Source of the DNA: Scheffersomyces stipitis CBS 6054 | Lineage: Eukaryota > Ascomycota > Pichiomycetes > Serinales > Debaryomycetaceae | Direction of reading: 5' to 3' | Assembly (NCBI RefSeq): GCF_000209165.1 | Contig: NC_009042.1 | Coordinates: 62,001-126,000 of the forward strand | DNA length: 64,000 nucleotides | Part shown: piece after piece, positions 19,842 through 29,370 of the stretch | Position numbering within the stretch: the stretch's first letter is position 1 | How the letters are laid out: every line of letters starts with the position of its first letter | The notes under the pieces: generated by a model | Databases searched by the model: none | What the model was told of the DNA's origin: nothing | What the model saw: the letters and a program-made list of their open reading frames with translations, nothing else | Program-made: the position numbers and the translations under genes

Positions 19842-20269
19842 TACAAGATCATGATTCAATAAAGCTACTATAGACTTAGAATAAAGGTAACGATAGATGA
19901 AAATACATAAGAAAGACGTGTATAGATAATACACTACGACAAAAAAATTTCTCAAATTAGAGTTCTTCGATCTTGCATTAGTGTCTTAATAACAACAACA
20001 TTTAAACAGCCAAATGTACCCAGCAGCAACAACGACAAGCATAAAGGTATAGAAATAGTAAGTCTTAAGTACTGCAATAGTTAGGTATTATGCGGTACGG
20101 TGTATTATTCTCTGTGTGGTAGCGCGCCCTTTTCCGTGCCTGCACTCTGCTAACCAATGAAACTCGATTATTCAGTTTCCCGAACTATGAGAAAAAATGA
20201 ACAAACATAATTCTAGAAAGGTTCTATAAAGTTTTGAAGCTTCTGGTTCTATTCATCATAAACAATAAA
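19842..20269. promoter_or_regulatory. Intergenic region EFM3 to ATP18
   Basis: 428 bp with no recognisable gene; contains the ATP18 promoter. Confidence 0.5.
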
Positions 20270-20904
20270 ATGGCTTTAAGATTCCCAACTCCAGTGTTCA
20301 AGTACTACTGGCCATACGCTGCTGGTGGTATGTAAAAAACAAGTCTTTGACGAAGACGTAGTGATATATTTTTCAATCCTATTTGACTTGAGAGAACTGC
20401 GGCAAGTGTCCTGATTGGATAGTGGAAAGAAAAGAATAATGAAGTACACAATTGATCTAAGCTCTGCAATCAATCCGGGTGCTAATTCTGGATCCGATTG
20501 AACTGGTTTTCATATTCAATTCAATGTTCGAATTACGGAGGATCAATTACATTTGAATAATGAGAGTTACTTGAAGAATGCTCAATAAGAATACAAAACG
20601 CATTTTGCTCTAATCGGTCAGTCATGGATATATCAGCAATACGTAATCTATTGGATTGTAGAGCAATAGATTCGAATAGAAAAATAACTGTTCATATAAG
20701 TCCACATACCTCATATCATGCGACACTAGTTCTCTTCATTCATTTTACTCTGAACATTACTAACATATTATAGCCACCATCACCTACTACTTGGTCTACA
20801 AGGGTGCCACTGCCTCCATGAACTCCGATGAATTCATCAACGATCCAAGACATCCAAGATTTCAATCTGGTGGAAAGTTCATCGACTTGGAAAAGAGAGA
20901 TTAA
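20270..20904 (+). CDS. ATP18: ATP synthase subunit i/j (Atp18), spliced small gene
   Basis: Exon 1 (20270-20327) and exon 2 (20774-20904) encode 62 residues, and the junction codon is GCC. Atp18 is a small inner-membrane subunit of the mitochondrial F1Fo ATP synthase. The N-terminus MALRFPTPVFKYYWPYAAG closely follows S. cerevisiae Atp18 (59 aa). A single membrane span (ITYYLVYKG region) comes next, and the C-terminus EFINDPRHPRF...GGKFIDL is the family signature. The gene would be missed by single-frame searches because each exon is too short. Confidence 0.95.
20328..20773 (+). other. Long intron in ATP18
   Basis: 446 nt. The 5' site is GTATGT (20328-20333), the branch TACTAAC (20758-20764) and the 3' AG is at 20772-20773. 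It is more than twice the coding length. I see no convincing C/D or H/ACA snoRNA signature inside, though this was judged by eye only. Confidence 0.95.
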
Positions 20905-21727
20905 AGCTGATTCTGCCAGGAATTACTCATAGAGCTTAACGATCAATCCATATATGGAACACGTTTCCCTCATTTCACGCTTGAAGATGCATCATGCTTC
21001 TTTGTATGAATTAGAAAATCAGTTTAATTTATTTCATTGAAAATCAAAAACTTATCGTTACAGAAATATGTAGTGAAGACTTGAGTCTTCAATGTAGATA
21101 TTGGATTAGATAAAGAAATACTCAGCATTCCATTACTTCTGGCAATAGTCTAATTTGTTAATGTGTACTCTGTATGATTACTACATATCTCCTTGCAATA
21201 CTTAATTCATACTGATGATTATTATATACTATGAAAATGGTTGCGAAAAGATAGAGTAGCTGGCCCGATAATTCTCATCTCTTCTAGAAAAAATTCACCC
21301 TGGAACAGACTTCGATTTCCAAAATCGATCTTCCTTGTCAATCTCAAACTTCATATGAAAGCGAAAATAGCCTCTAGAACAATATTTACCAGTCATCAAT
21401 TATATTCACCTCCAGGTCTAGTCATACCTCTAGCTTAAACAGGTTGTGAATATATCACGTGATCATGGTCATCCAATCGAAAAGCCCAAAAATGAGTGAG
21501 TAAGCACTATGGGGAAATGTTCGGTTCCGACTCCGAACTTAATAAGCATCTTAGATCTGGCATGTAAATATATATTTCTTATCTCAGTTTTGTAATAGAA
21601 ATTTATATATATATACGTTTGTTTTAAGAGTCTACGTCTATATCTACATCTATTCAGTTACATTTAGCTGTTATTCCTACTTCTAAGAGTTTAGGAGAAT
21701 ATAAGATTCTTTGATTAATATTGAAAA
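20905..21727. promoter_or_regulatory. Intergenic region ATP18 to NFU1
   Basis: 823 bp. It holds an E-box palindrome ATCACGTGAT (21454-21463) and a CGG-N8-CCG-type dyad within GTTCGGTTCCGACTCCGAAC. It then becomes AT-rich up to the NFU1 start. The open frame at 21241-21438 does not look coding. Confidence 0.55.
21454..21463. promoter_or_regulatory. CACGTG E-box (Cbf1-type) upstream of NFU1
   Basis: The palindrome ATCACGTGAT lies 265 bp before NFU1. The RTCACGTG consensus is that of Cbf1-like bHLH factors, which in CTG-clade yeasts control sulfur, iron-related and respiratory genes. The assignment to NFU1 is by position. Confidence 0.45.
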
Positions 21728-22456
21728 ATGTTGAGAAGCCAAATCACTCAGCTCTTTGGAAGGAGATTTCTCTCGTTCCAGACCCTACCTACGCCCAACC
21801 CAAATGCATTGAAGTTCATATCTCCAGAATGCAATATCTTGCCCATGGCTGGAAAAACATTTGAGTTCACATCCACTTTGCAATCAGTGCACTCTCCTTT
21901 GGCACTCAGATTATTCAAGATCCCAGGAGTTAGATCTGTGATGCTTGGAGAAAACTTTCTCACAGTCAACAAACAAGACCATATCAACTGGGCCAACTTG
22001 AGGCCGGAAGTCGTGGAGTTGATGGACGACTTTTTGACCACAAAACAAGAACCTTCCATAACCAAGGAGCTTGTAGACCAGAGCCAACAAGAATCTGAAG
22101 TTGCCGAGGCCGAAGACTCTGAAATTGTTTCTATGATAAAGGAGTTGATAGAAACCAGAATAAGACCAGCTATCCAGGACGATGGCGGTGATATTGAGTA
22201 CAAGGCATTTGATGAAGAAACGGGAACAGTATTCTTGAAGTTGCAGGGTGCCTGTAAGTCCTGTTCGTCTAGTGAAGACACCCTTAAGCATGGTATTGAG
22301 TCCATGTTAATGCATTACATCGAAGAAGTTAGAGAAGTGGTCCAGATCTTAGATCCAGAAGAAGAGATAGCCTTAAAGGAGTTCGACAAGTTGGAACAAC
22401 AGTTGCAACAGAAAAGATTGAGCCAACAGAACGAAGTTCCTCCTCCTTCGTTGTAA
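21728..22456 (+). CDS. NFU1: Mitochondrial iron-sulfur cluster carrier Nfu1
   Basis: Nfu1 delivers [4Fe-4S] clusters to mitochondrial targets such as lipoyl synthase and aconitase-type enzymes. The 242-aa product begins with an Arg-bearing presequence (MLRSQITQLFGRRFLSF). The Nfu N-terminal domain follows from ~22 with the signature TPNPNALKF and the phrase IPGVRSVMLGENFLTV. The C-terminal NifU domain (~128-205) has IRPAIQDDGGDIEY and the cluster-binding CxxC, CKSC, in GACKSCSSSEDTLKHGIE. The family length is ~256. It converges on the unnamed mitochondrial gene with a 111-bp gap. Confidence 0.95.
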   Translation: MLRSQITQLFGRRFLSFQTLPTPNPNALKFISPECNILPMAGKTFEFTSTLQSVHSPLALRLFKIPGVRSVMLGENFLTVNKQDHINWANLRPEVVELMDDFLTTKQEPSITKELVDQSQQESEVAEAEDSEIVSMIKELIETRIRPAIQDDGGDIEYKAFDEETGTVFLKLQGACKSCSSSEDTLKHGIESMLMHYIEEVREVVQILDPEEEIALKEFDKLEQQLQQKRLSQQNEVPPPSL

Positions 22457-22567
22457 GCTCTTCAACTACTAAATACGGATATATGTGGGTACGGATAGTT
22501 TTTAGAAAAGGTTTTTCTATCAATGTATAACTTATTTATTACTTCAGTAAGACTAAGTCTGTATGGA

Positions 22568-24316
22568 CTAATTATCTCTATTTTGTAACCCCGTTAGTAT
22601 TTCCTTTCTAAGCGAAGATAAAGCGATCTCTTGCTCCGCTTCTTCGTTCAACTCCTTGGAGAGCCCATTGTCAATGCATTCACGGCTAACACAAACTCTG
22701 ATTTGTTCAAAAACATTAATAAGCCATTTATTTGTGAATGCTTCCCAATTCTTGGATACTTGGTTGAAACCTACTATCCAACCAAGCAGAAACAAGGCAA
22801 CAGCACTGTTAGCAGAAAAGTCGAAATATTGCCAAGACAAGAATGAAATTATTGAGATAGGCAATTGATAATATACAAACGCAGAACCAATAATTTTGTA
22901 CACGAATGGCTGAATTTCTGAGACTACCTTGTCCATGACTTGAGACTTTAACACTAGGATGGGGTTACTCTCTATGTTTGTGATGTTCTTGGTGTAATCT
23001 TGGTGGATCTTGGCAGCAATATTGCCTCGGGCATAGTTGTATTCTTCGACACTTCTATTCATGAAATTTTTGCCAAAGTAGTCCTTCAAATCGTACTCTA
23101 CATTATCGTTTTTAATATACAATTTCCACCACGATAACTTCTTCCTGAAGAAACTTGTAGTAGCCGGCTTAAAGACATATTGAAGTTCACCATGAACCGA
23201 GTTGCCGAAAGCAGCAATCTCATTCTTGAGGGACTCCTTGATATGTTCAATGTGCTGTTGACTAACATGAGCATTGCTTATGTCAGTGCGTATTTCATCC
23301 AACAAAATGGACTGCAAGACTTCTGAGCGCAGAAAGTAGCCTAGAGACTTGTTTAGCTCGTAGATGTTACTTTTTCTTGCGGCATCAAAGTACTCTCCAC
23401 CGGCTTTAGCTCCATTTTGTAAGAGTAATTTGATTCCCTGAAAGGCTACATTAGAATCTATCTTAATGGCATGTGAATGAAAGTCCTTGGACTGGCCGAA
23501 ACTCACTGCAGTGCTTTCGGTAGATGATGGAGTCCATTCTGAATTGTCAATTACAGTGAGCAATTTCTTTCTGTTGGAACTATCACTTGCATTTATGGTT
23601 TTCGACAAATCGTTTGTCACAGTTATGATAAAATGGTACTTCTCTACATCTATCTGTTCCAAGTCGTTCACTTCATGGATCTCTATATTGTTCAAGACTG
23701 CTGTGGGGCTGCTGGTTTCTGACTCTATGCTGGCGTAACTAGGTCGATACTGTCCACTCAATATAGGGGATGGAATACTATAACAGGAATTCTGAGAAAC
23801 AGATACTTGGTCAGAGTACTTGAAGATATTGTTGGCTTCTCTATCTCGAGTTACAATCTGTTCAAACCATATTTCATTTCCCAGTGACAACGGGTCTGCT
23901 AGCACCGTTTCAATGATTCTGGAAGAATAGGCTGTTTCCTTATTGTCGTAAAAAATTCCAACTTTAATCAGTTGGATTGCGTATCTATTAGCATGTAAAT
24001 CTTTGTACTGATTTATTTTGGCTATGGTAGAAATATCACTGGGAAAAGCTGTCAGATAAGTGTTCAAGTAAGATATAGTTGACCGGAATTGGCCAGCCAC
24101 ATCATCTCCTTGTCCACGATGAGACTCTTGTAATATTTCACTAGTTGAAGTATTTTCCGACGGCGTAACAGTGACTAGTCTACGGATTCCACTGTTAGAA
24201 AACCCTCTTATTATGATTGGTACATCATGTGATCTACAGCTGACTTTGACCCCATTGCTAATTGTCGTTAGACTGGCTGTCCACGTAGTTCTCGCTATCC
24301 TCGGTAAGACGACCAT
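22568..24316 (-). CDS. Conserved-looking mitochondrial membrane protein, function not recognised
   Basis: 582 residues. The first ~45 residues are rich in Arg/Ser/Thr with almost no acidic residues, as in a mitochondrial targeting sequence. The body is polar and mostly helical. A motif-like segment at ~400-440 reads KLSWWKLYIKNDNVEYDL then KNFMNRSVEEYNYARGNI. Two adjacent hydrophobic segments at ~475-525 (FVYYQLPISIISFLSW and AVALFLLGWIVGF) suggest an inner- or outer-membrane hairpin, followed by a short helical tail. The overall plan (presequence, helical domain, paired TM near the C-terminus) resembles fungal mitochondrial-morphology proteins such as Mmc1, but this is a weak impression. Localisation is inferred; function is unknown. 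Confidence 0.75.
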   Translation of the reverse strand: MVVLPRIARTTWTASLTTISNGVKVSCRSHDVPIIIRGFSNSGIRRLVTVTPSENTSTSEILQESHRGQGDDVAGQFRSTISYLNTYLTAFPSDISTIAKINQYKDLHANRYAIQLIKVGIFYDNKETAYSSRIIETVLADPLSLGNEIWFEQIVTRDREANNIFKYSDQVSVSQNSCYSIPSPILSGQYRPSYASIESETSSPTAVLNNIEIHEVNDLEQIDVEKYHFIITVTNDLSKTINASDSSNRKKLLTVIDNSEWTPSSTESTAVSFGQSKDFHSHAIKIDSNVAFQGIKLLLQNGAKAGGEYFDAARKSNIYELNKSLGYFLRSEVLQSILLDEIRTDISNAHVSQQHIEHIKESLKNEIAAFGNSVHGELQYVFKPATTSFFRKKLSWWKLYIKNDNVEYDLKDYFGKNFMNRSVEEYNYARGNIAAKIHQDYTKNITNIESNPILVLKSQVMDKVVSEIQPFVYKIIGSAFVYYQLPISIISFLSWQYFDFSANSAVALFLLGWIVGFNQVSKNWEAFTNKWLINVFEQIRVCVSRECIDNGLSKELNEEAEQEIALSSLRKEILTGLQNRDN

Positions 24317-25412
24317 TGTCTAATAATAGCGTATGCAATGCCGAGACTCGTAGTAATGGTAGGTTATGTATTGTTGATGTAATATCGGCTGGTTTTTCAA
24401 CCTTGATATTACTGGATGGTAATATGCAGGGATGCAATTTAGAACATGTATCCAATTGCTAGAGTTATTAGAATAACTTTTAAAATAGCTATTGGAATAA
24501 CTATTGGAATAGATAGTAATATACATTGGTAATGAGAGATAGAGTCATGTTTTTCTTTGGTAATTAGTAACCAATTTATGCAGTTAAGTTAGTACAGCAT
24601 TTTTGTGGTGGTTGCAACTAGAACACTAAATAATGCACCTATTTTACCACCCTAGTAACAATGCTAGTTGCCAAGAAGATATCCAATCGTGCTTATTTGA
24701 TCCGTACCCAAAGAATCCCATATTTTGTAAGTACAATAAATCTCGAGATTTGGACCAGTGCAACTTTTTTGATAAGCTCACAAATCACAATTTTGCAACC
24801 GAATACGAGCGTACGCAACATAAAATGCTAGGACATCTGAGCGCATGTTATTCAATCTTATTATGCCCCAGTTGAAATACACAACGTACCTCAGCAACAA
24901 ATACTCTTCTACTTTCCGCCCGTGACCATTAGTAACATCTAATTCAGACTTGCTCCGTCTTGGCTGACTTCTCCAGAAATTGGTCTTACGAGTTCAGACG
25001 AGCAACTAATCTTGTTATCAGATCCGATACTGCAGATACACATTTTTCATGCTTAGTCGTGCCTTCTCTTTCGTTGCATATTACAAGCTTCAAAGTGATT
25101 AGAATACGCTCATATTTAGCAAACCACATTCCCCATCTTGAGTTATCTATTTAATCTGCTTTCTATTCTTTATACTTTCCATTTCAATTGATATTGACCC
25201 TGTAAACTCAAGTATTTTTAATACCTTTAATTTAATACCTGCATATAATATATACAGCCTACAGAACTTGTGGAGAATAGTGAAAACATTGAAATTTCAA
25301 CTGTTTTTGTCTTTCTCGAAGTGACAATATCTACACTACAACCTAAGAGCTGCAGAAAGGCCAAAGAAAACGCATACAAATATATAACGAATCAGTCTGG
25401 GCCCAGATAGTC
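24317..25412. promoter_or_regulatory. Divergent promoter region between the unnamed mitochondrial gene and SMF3
   Basis: 1.1 kb. Short tandem CTATTGGAATA-like units occur around 24465-24525. An 80-codon open frame (24633-24875) has no domain and poor coding character. No other feature seen. Confidence 0.5.
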
Positions 25413-26984
25413 ATGTTTAAATCCGAATCTTTCAACCGCGTGGGTCGGATACTCAAAAAGTACTACACTTTTATAGGGCCTGGTCTTGTAGTCTCTGTGA
25501 GTTATATGGACCCAGGCAATTACCTGACGTCAGTATCGTCTGGGTCGATGTACCAATACAAACTTTGCTTCGTTATTTTCATGTCGAATCTTTTTGCCGT
25601 CGTTTTACAATCACTTTGTGTGAAGTTGGGAACAGTCACAGGTCTAGACTTAGCTGAGATGTGCCGATTGCACCTTCCATACCATTGGAACTTGTGCATG
25701 TATGTTTGTGCTGAGCTTGCTATAATCGCGACAGATTTGGCTGAGGTTGTCGGGACGGCAATTTCTTTAGAGATTTTGTTTGGAATCCCGTTGATTTATG
25801 GTGTTCTCATTACGGTGTTGGATGTCTTAATCGTTTTGATGGCCTACCACAAAGACGGGTCTATGAGACAAACTAGAATATTTGAGATCTTGGTATCTGT
25901 GCTTGTATTTGCAACTTGTATCTGTTTCGTCTTGGAATTGTTTAACTGTAATTTTGAGGAAGGTGCTCTTGGAAACATCATCAGAGGCTTCCTTCCTCTC
26001 CATAAGGAGATATTCCACGAACAAACTGCCTTGTTCTTGAGTTGTGGTATTGTTGGTAGTACAGTGATGCCCCACTCGTTGTTCTTGGGTTCTGCTTTGG
26101 TTCAGGCTAGATTGAAAGAATTTGATATCAAGAACGGAATCATCCAAGAACAAGGAGAAGATGAAGACGATGACGACGAGGCTAGTAGCATTGTTCCGCA
26201 GGAGGAATTCTTGCCGGCTACTATTAACAATTTCCGTAAGATCTCTGACGGAACGAAGTTACTCAACAAGTATAGGCCTTCGTACAGGGCTATCAAATAC
26301 TGTTTGACATATTCTTATGCTGAGTTGATCACTTCTTTGTTTATCGTAGCCGTATTCGTCAACTCCTCTATCTTAATCGTGGCAGGTACTACTTTGTACG
26401 GAAAACCAGATGCAGCAGATGCAGACTTGTTATCGATATACGAAATGTTGTCTTACTATATTAATCCAGCTGCGGGACTCGTCTTTGCACTTTCCATGCT
26501 TTTCTCAGGTCAAAGTGCTGGTATTGTCTGTACTATGGCTGGTCAGATTATCAGTGAAGGATTCATAAACTGGACACTTAAGCCTTGGATCAGAAGAATT
26601 ATCACCAGAATATTGGCTATCTTGCCAGTGTTGTTTGCCATAGGTATTCTAGGTCGTGAAGGTGTTTCAAAGATCATGAACTCCTCTCAGGTGGTGTTGA
26701 GTTTCATCTTGCCAATAGTCAGCGCTCCTTTAATCTGGTTTACGTGCAAAAAAGAATACATGACAGTCTACGATACATCAGACGATGCTCCTGCTGATGA
26801 AACAAGTTTGCTATTAAATAACAGCCAGCAGCTGGTGGACTTGCCCACAACCGAAATAACCGTGAGAAAATTGACCTTCGAAAATGGTATTGTTCTCACC
26901 ATTGCTAGCGTTCTTACTTGGACTATTATCACGGCCTTGAACATCTATCTCATCATTGCGTTTGCCAATGGCGCCGACATATAA
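25413..26984 (+). CDS. SMF3: NRAMP divalent metal transporter Smf3 (vacuolar iron export)
   Basis: Smf3 moves Fe2+/Mn2+ out of the vacuole with protons. The 523-aa product has about 11 membrane spans. The first-helix metal-binding motif is DPGNY near residue 34, followed by an in-frame CTG at 25524-25526. S. cerevisiae Smf1 has Ser at that point (DPGNYST), so the residue is most likely Ser here. The sixth-helix motif is VMPHSLFLGS (~211). ATDLAEVVGTA and the transport signature around GQSAGIVCTMAGQI are typical. AIKYCLTYSYAELI and the C-terminal ANGADI identify Smf3 rather than the longer Smf1/Smf2. A roughly 45-residue cytosolic loop after helix 6 is acidic (GEDEDDDDE). It ends 82 bp from the convergent RSC58. 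Confidence 0.92.
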   Translation: MFKSESFNRVGRILKKYYTFIGPGLVVSVSYMDPGNYLTSVSSGSMYQYKLCFVIFMSNLFAVVLQSLCVKLGTVTGLDLAEMCRLHLPYHWNLCMYVCAELAIIATDLAEVVGTAISLEILFGIPLIYGVLITVLDVLIVLMAYHKDGSMRQTRIFEILVSVLVFATCICFVLELFNCNFEEGALGNIIRGFLPLHKEIFHEQTALFLSCGIVGSTVMPHSLFLGSALVQARLKEFDIKNGIIQEQGEDEDDDDEASSIVPQEEFLPATINNFRKISDGTKLLNKYRPSYRAIKYCLTYSYAELITSLFIVAVFVNSSILIVAGTTLYGKPDAADADLLSIYEMLSYYINPAAGLVFALSMLFSGQSAGIVCTMAGQIISEGFINWTLKPWIRRIITRILAILPVLFAIGILGREGVSKIMNSSQVVLSFILPIVSAPLIWFTCKKEYMTVYDTSDDAPADETSLLLNNSQQLVDLPTTEITVRKLTFENGIVLTIASVLTWTIITALNIYLIIAFANGADI

Positions 26985-27066
26985 GCTTCTAGATATACAG
27001 CTTGTAGATATTTAATACAGAATCTATTTAATCAATGTATAAGTTAATTATATATTACAATTTTGT

Positions 27067-28902
27067 CTAGATCCTATTCTTTTTCTTGTATGGACCTCTG
27101 ATGCTGGGCAATCTTGTACTCTTAGAAGCACCCGAAGTGCCAACTCCAAGTCTGCTAGGGGGGATTCCAGGCATAACACCATTGAACTCGGTGACCAATA
27201 CCGGTAACTTCTTACTGAACTCCAACGAGAAATCTCCAGGACTGACTTTCTGTATCTGTATGGCCAAAGATATCAACTTCATTGTAGTATTGTATATTCT
27301 AATCTCTTCTGATGTGGTAGGCAGGGTGTTTCTAGAATCACTTCTGAGATATCTTTCTTGTCGCAACTTGTTTAGCTTCAATATATTAGTCGAAATCAAT
27401 CTCTGTATAGATTTTGCTTTCACGATCGATTCTTTCTCTTTTTTGATAGTCTTGAACTCTTCAATCTTTTCAGGATCCCAGCTAACAATATGGGCGATGT
27501 TTATCACTCCTATTTCCAGGTCTTCATTACTTGATTCAATTGGCACTTCTTCGACTGCCGATGATTCCTTCTCCGAAGCAACAGCTTCTTTCGTGGTTTC
27601 TTCTTCCTTGGTAGAAGGCACTGTAGATGGTTTAGTGGGTTCAATTGACTGCAAGTAACTGTTCTTGATTTTTTCTATTTCTTCAAAACCGATGTGGTTC
27701 AACCACACTTTACCTTTGAATTCTTCACTGATAATGGCATCACGCAGATCCAAAGAAGGAGCAAAAGTTCTGTACGAATCTCCTGGTGCTCTTACAAGAG
27801 TTGGTACAGCAGATAACGGCTCAGAATCAGTTCCTCGTTGTTGCAATACCGTTAACTTAGGCTTGTTAGATTGGGAAGACAGTGATTGCATAGAAATAGC
27901 TTGCGCCTGTTGGGGCAACACATTTGCTGGTTTGATTACATTAGCATGATAATTGAGCCAGGTTGGCACCGGGAGGGTGTACCAAATGGGATGGAAGAAG
28001 TCATGTAAGAGGTCAGATGGTTTCTGATCTAAGGGAGATGGGATCTTCTGGTTGGGAACGGACAAACTGTCCAACGTAGATGTATTACGAGACTGGTCTT
28101 TCAAGAGAGGCACTACTTTTGCTATCGTGTATGGATATTGTACTATTGTTGGTTTTCGGTCCAAGTTTGACTTGGGAATCAACGAAGAAAACAAGGGTTG
28201 TGTCGTCTGCTTTGGAGGCTGTGGCTGTGGTTGATTGTAGACATTGGCATATGGCGAGATGGACGGAGCAGGATCTGGCTCTTGAGTCTTGGAGGAATAG
28301 TTGATAACTTCTCCATTTGACAACGTATAGGTCCTCAGTATCTTTTCGAAATCATCCTTCAAATGTGATTCCAAATCGGTGGTTAATACCTCATCATCAT
28401 CTTCATTTTCTGGCACTGGTGCCTGTAATGAAATATGGAGTCTGTGCAATTCTCTTAACAAAAGTTCAGTAGCAAACTTGTAGAAAAAATCGATATCACT
28501 ATACTTTTTAGATCCCACTTTATATTTGCTGATTTGGATGGAAGAAACAATCTTCAAGTCGTGATATAGCTTAAATGGCGAGTTTGCGTATACTCCATTG
28601 TCGTACTTGGAGCTAATTGAAGTGGTAGACGATTTGTTGTTTTTGATGAAACTCTCATAAGACGAAAGAATCTGATTGGCATCTGCTTCAAAGAAGTCGC
28701 TGGGAAGAGTTTCTTCTCTCAAAAGTTGTGTTTCTTTATCAGCCTCTGTGTAGACAGCAAATAGGTTTGCAAGGATAGAGTCAAATGAACCTGAGAGTGA
28801 ATTGTTAGTACAAAGAGAAACAGAAGCAAAAGATTTGAAAAATTCGAGACGTAGACGCGAAAACATACTCTGCTTGTCTGTGTGATTTTCTGTTGTGGTC
28901 AT
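27067..28902 (-). CDS. RSC58: RSC chromatin-remodelling complex subunit Rsc58
   Basis: Rsc58 is an essential RSC subunit with a degenerate bromodomain-like N-terminal part. The frame opens at a GTG (28998), but the first ATG is at 28902, giving 611 aa (S. cerevisiae 502). Matches to Rsc58 occur in order: LPSDFFEADANQILSSYESFIKN (~55), FKLYHDLKIV and FFYKFATELLLRELHRL (~110-150), LFSSLIPKSNLDRKP (~240), and LLHDFFHPIWYTLPVPTWLNY (~300). Basic C-terminal helices with KLNKLRQER follow, ending PYKKKNRI. The linkers are longer and rich in Pro/Gln/Ser. It is the second definite RSC subunit in the window, 14 kb from RSC7. Confidence 0.88.
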   Translation of the reverse strand: MTTTENHTDKQSMFSRLRLEFFKSFASVSLCTNNSLSGSFDSILANLFAVYTEADKETQLLREETLPSDFFEADANQILSSYESFIKNNKSSTTSISSKYDNGVYANSPFKLYHDLKIVSSIQISKYKVGSKKYSDIDFFYKFATELLLRELHRLHISLQAPVPENEDDDEVLTTDLESHLKDDFEKILRTYTLSNGEVINYSSKTQEPDPAPSISPYANVYNQPQPQPPKQTTQPLFSSLIPKSNLDRKPTIVQYPYTIAKVVPLLKDQSRNTSTLDSLSVPNQKIPSPLDQKPSDLLHDFFHPIWYTLPVPTWLNYHANVIKPANVLPQQAQAISMQSLSSQSNKPKLTVLQQRGTDSEPLSAVPTLVRAPGDSYRTFAPSLDLRDAIISEEFKGKVWLNHIGFEEIEKIKNSYLQSIEPTKPSTVPSTKEEETTKEAVASEKESSAVEEVPIESSNEDLEIGVINIAHIVSWDPEKIEEFKTIKKEKESIVKAKSIQRLISTNILKLNKLRQERYLRSDSRNTLPTTSEEIRIYNTTMKLISLAIQIQKVSPGDFSLEFSKKLPVLVTEFNGVMPGIPPSRLGVGTSGASKSTRLPSIRGPYKKKNRI

Positions 28903-29370
28903 TGTGCCTTTTTTGGAACCATTAACACTATCCACGGAAATAAAAAGTTGTAGAACTACAGAGAAAGATAAATAGAGTGTTTTGATATTTTTGTTCACAG
29001 TTTTTTCAGTTCACCGCGAAAGGGTTGTTTATGTTATATGCAGGCATTTAGTGAGACTTACTTATTCCTGATAGTATGGTTATCAGAGTGGAAGAAATTG
29101 GTGGGTAGGGGAATCTTTTCCACTTTGGATATAGTTGGTTGTTCATTTGATTTGATTTATAAATTCTAAGATTGATTCATCTTTCTGTTCCGTATAACCT
29201 GCAGAGAAATCGTTACATGCCTCCTTTGACAGCCTATAAACTTTTCGCAGCCAAATCCCATTTCGGTCTCATCTAGAGTAACAATTCTAGTTTCCGCTGA
29301 AATATTCATTCACGCTATTGAAGATAAAATTAAATATAAGAACTGAATATAAGAACTGAAAGTAACCTCT
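28903..29370. promoter_or_regulatory. RSC58 promoter / HNM1 3' region
   Basis: 468 bp between two minus-strand genes, AT-rich. No gene or repeat seen. Confidence 0.5.

Noticed and set aside
24633..24875. 80-codon frame between the mitochondrial gene and SMF3
   Set aside because: Cys/His/Asn-rich by chance; no match to any family I know and lies in a divergent promoter.
28903..28998. N-terminal extension of RSC58 resembling a signal peptide
   Set aside because: The extension opens at GTG; the first ATG is at 28902, and a nuclear RSC subunit should have no signal peptide.
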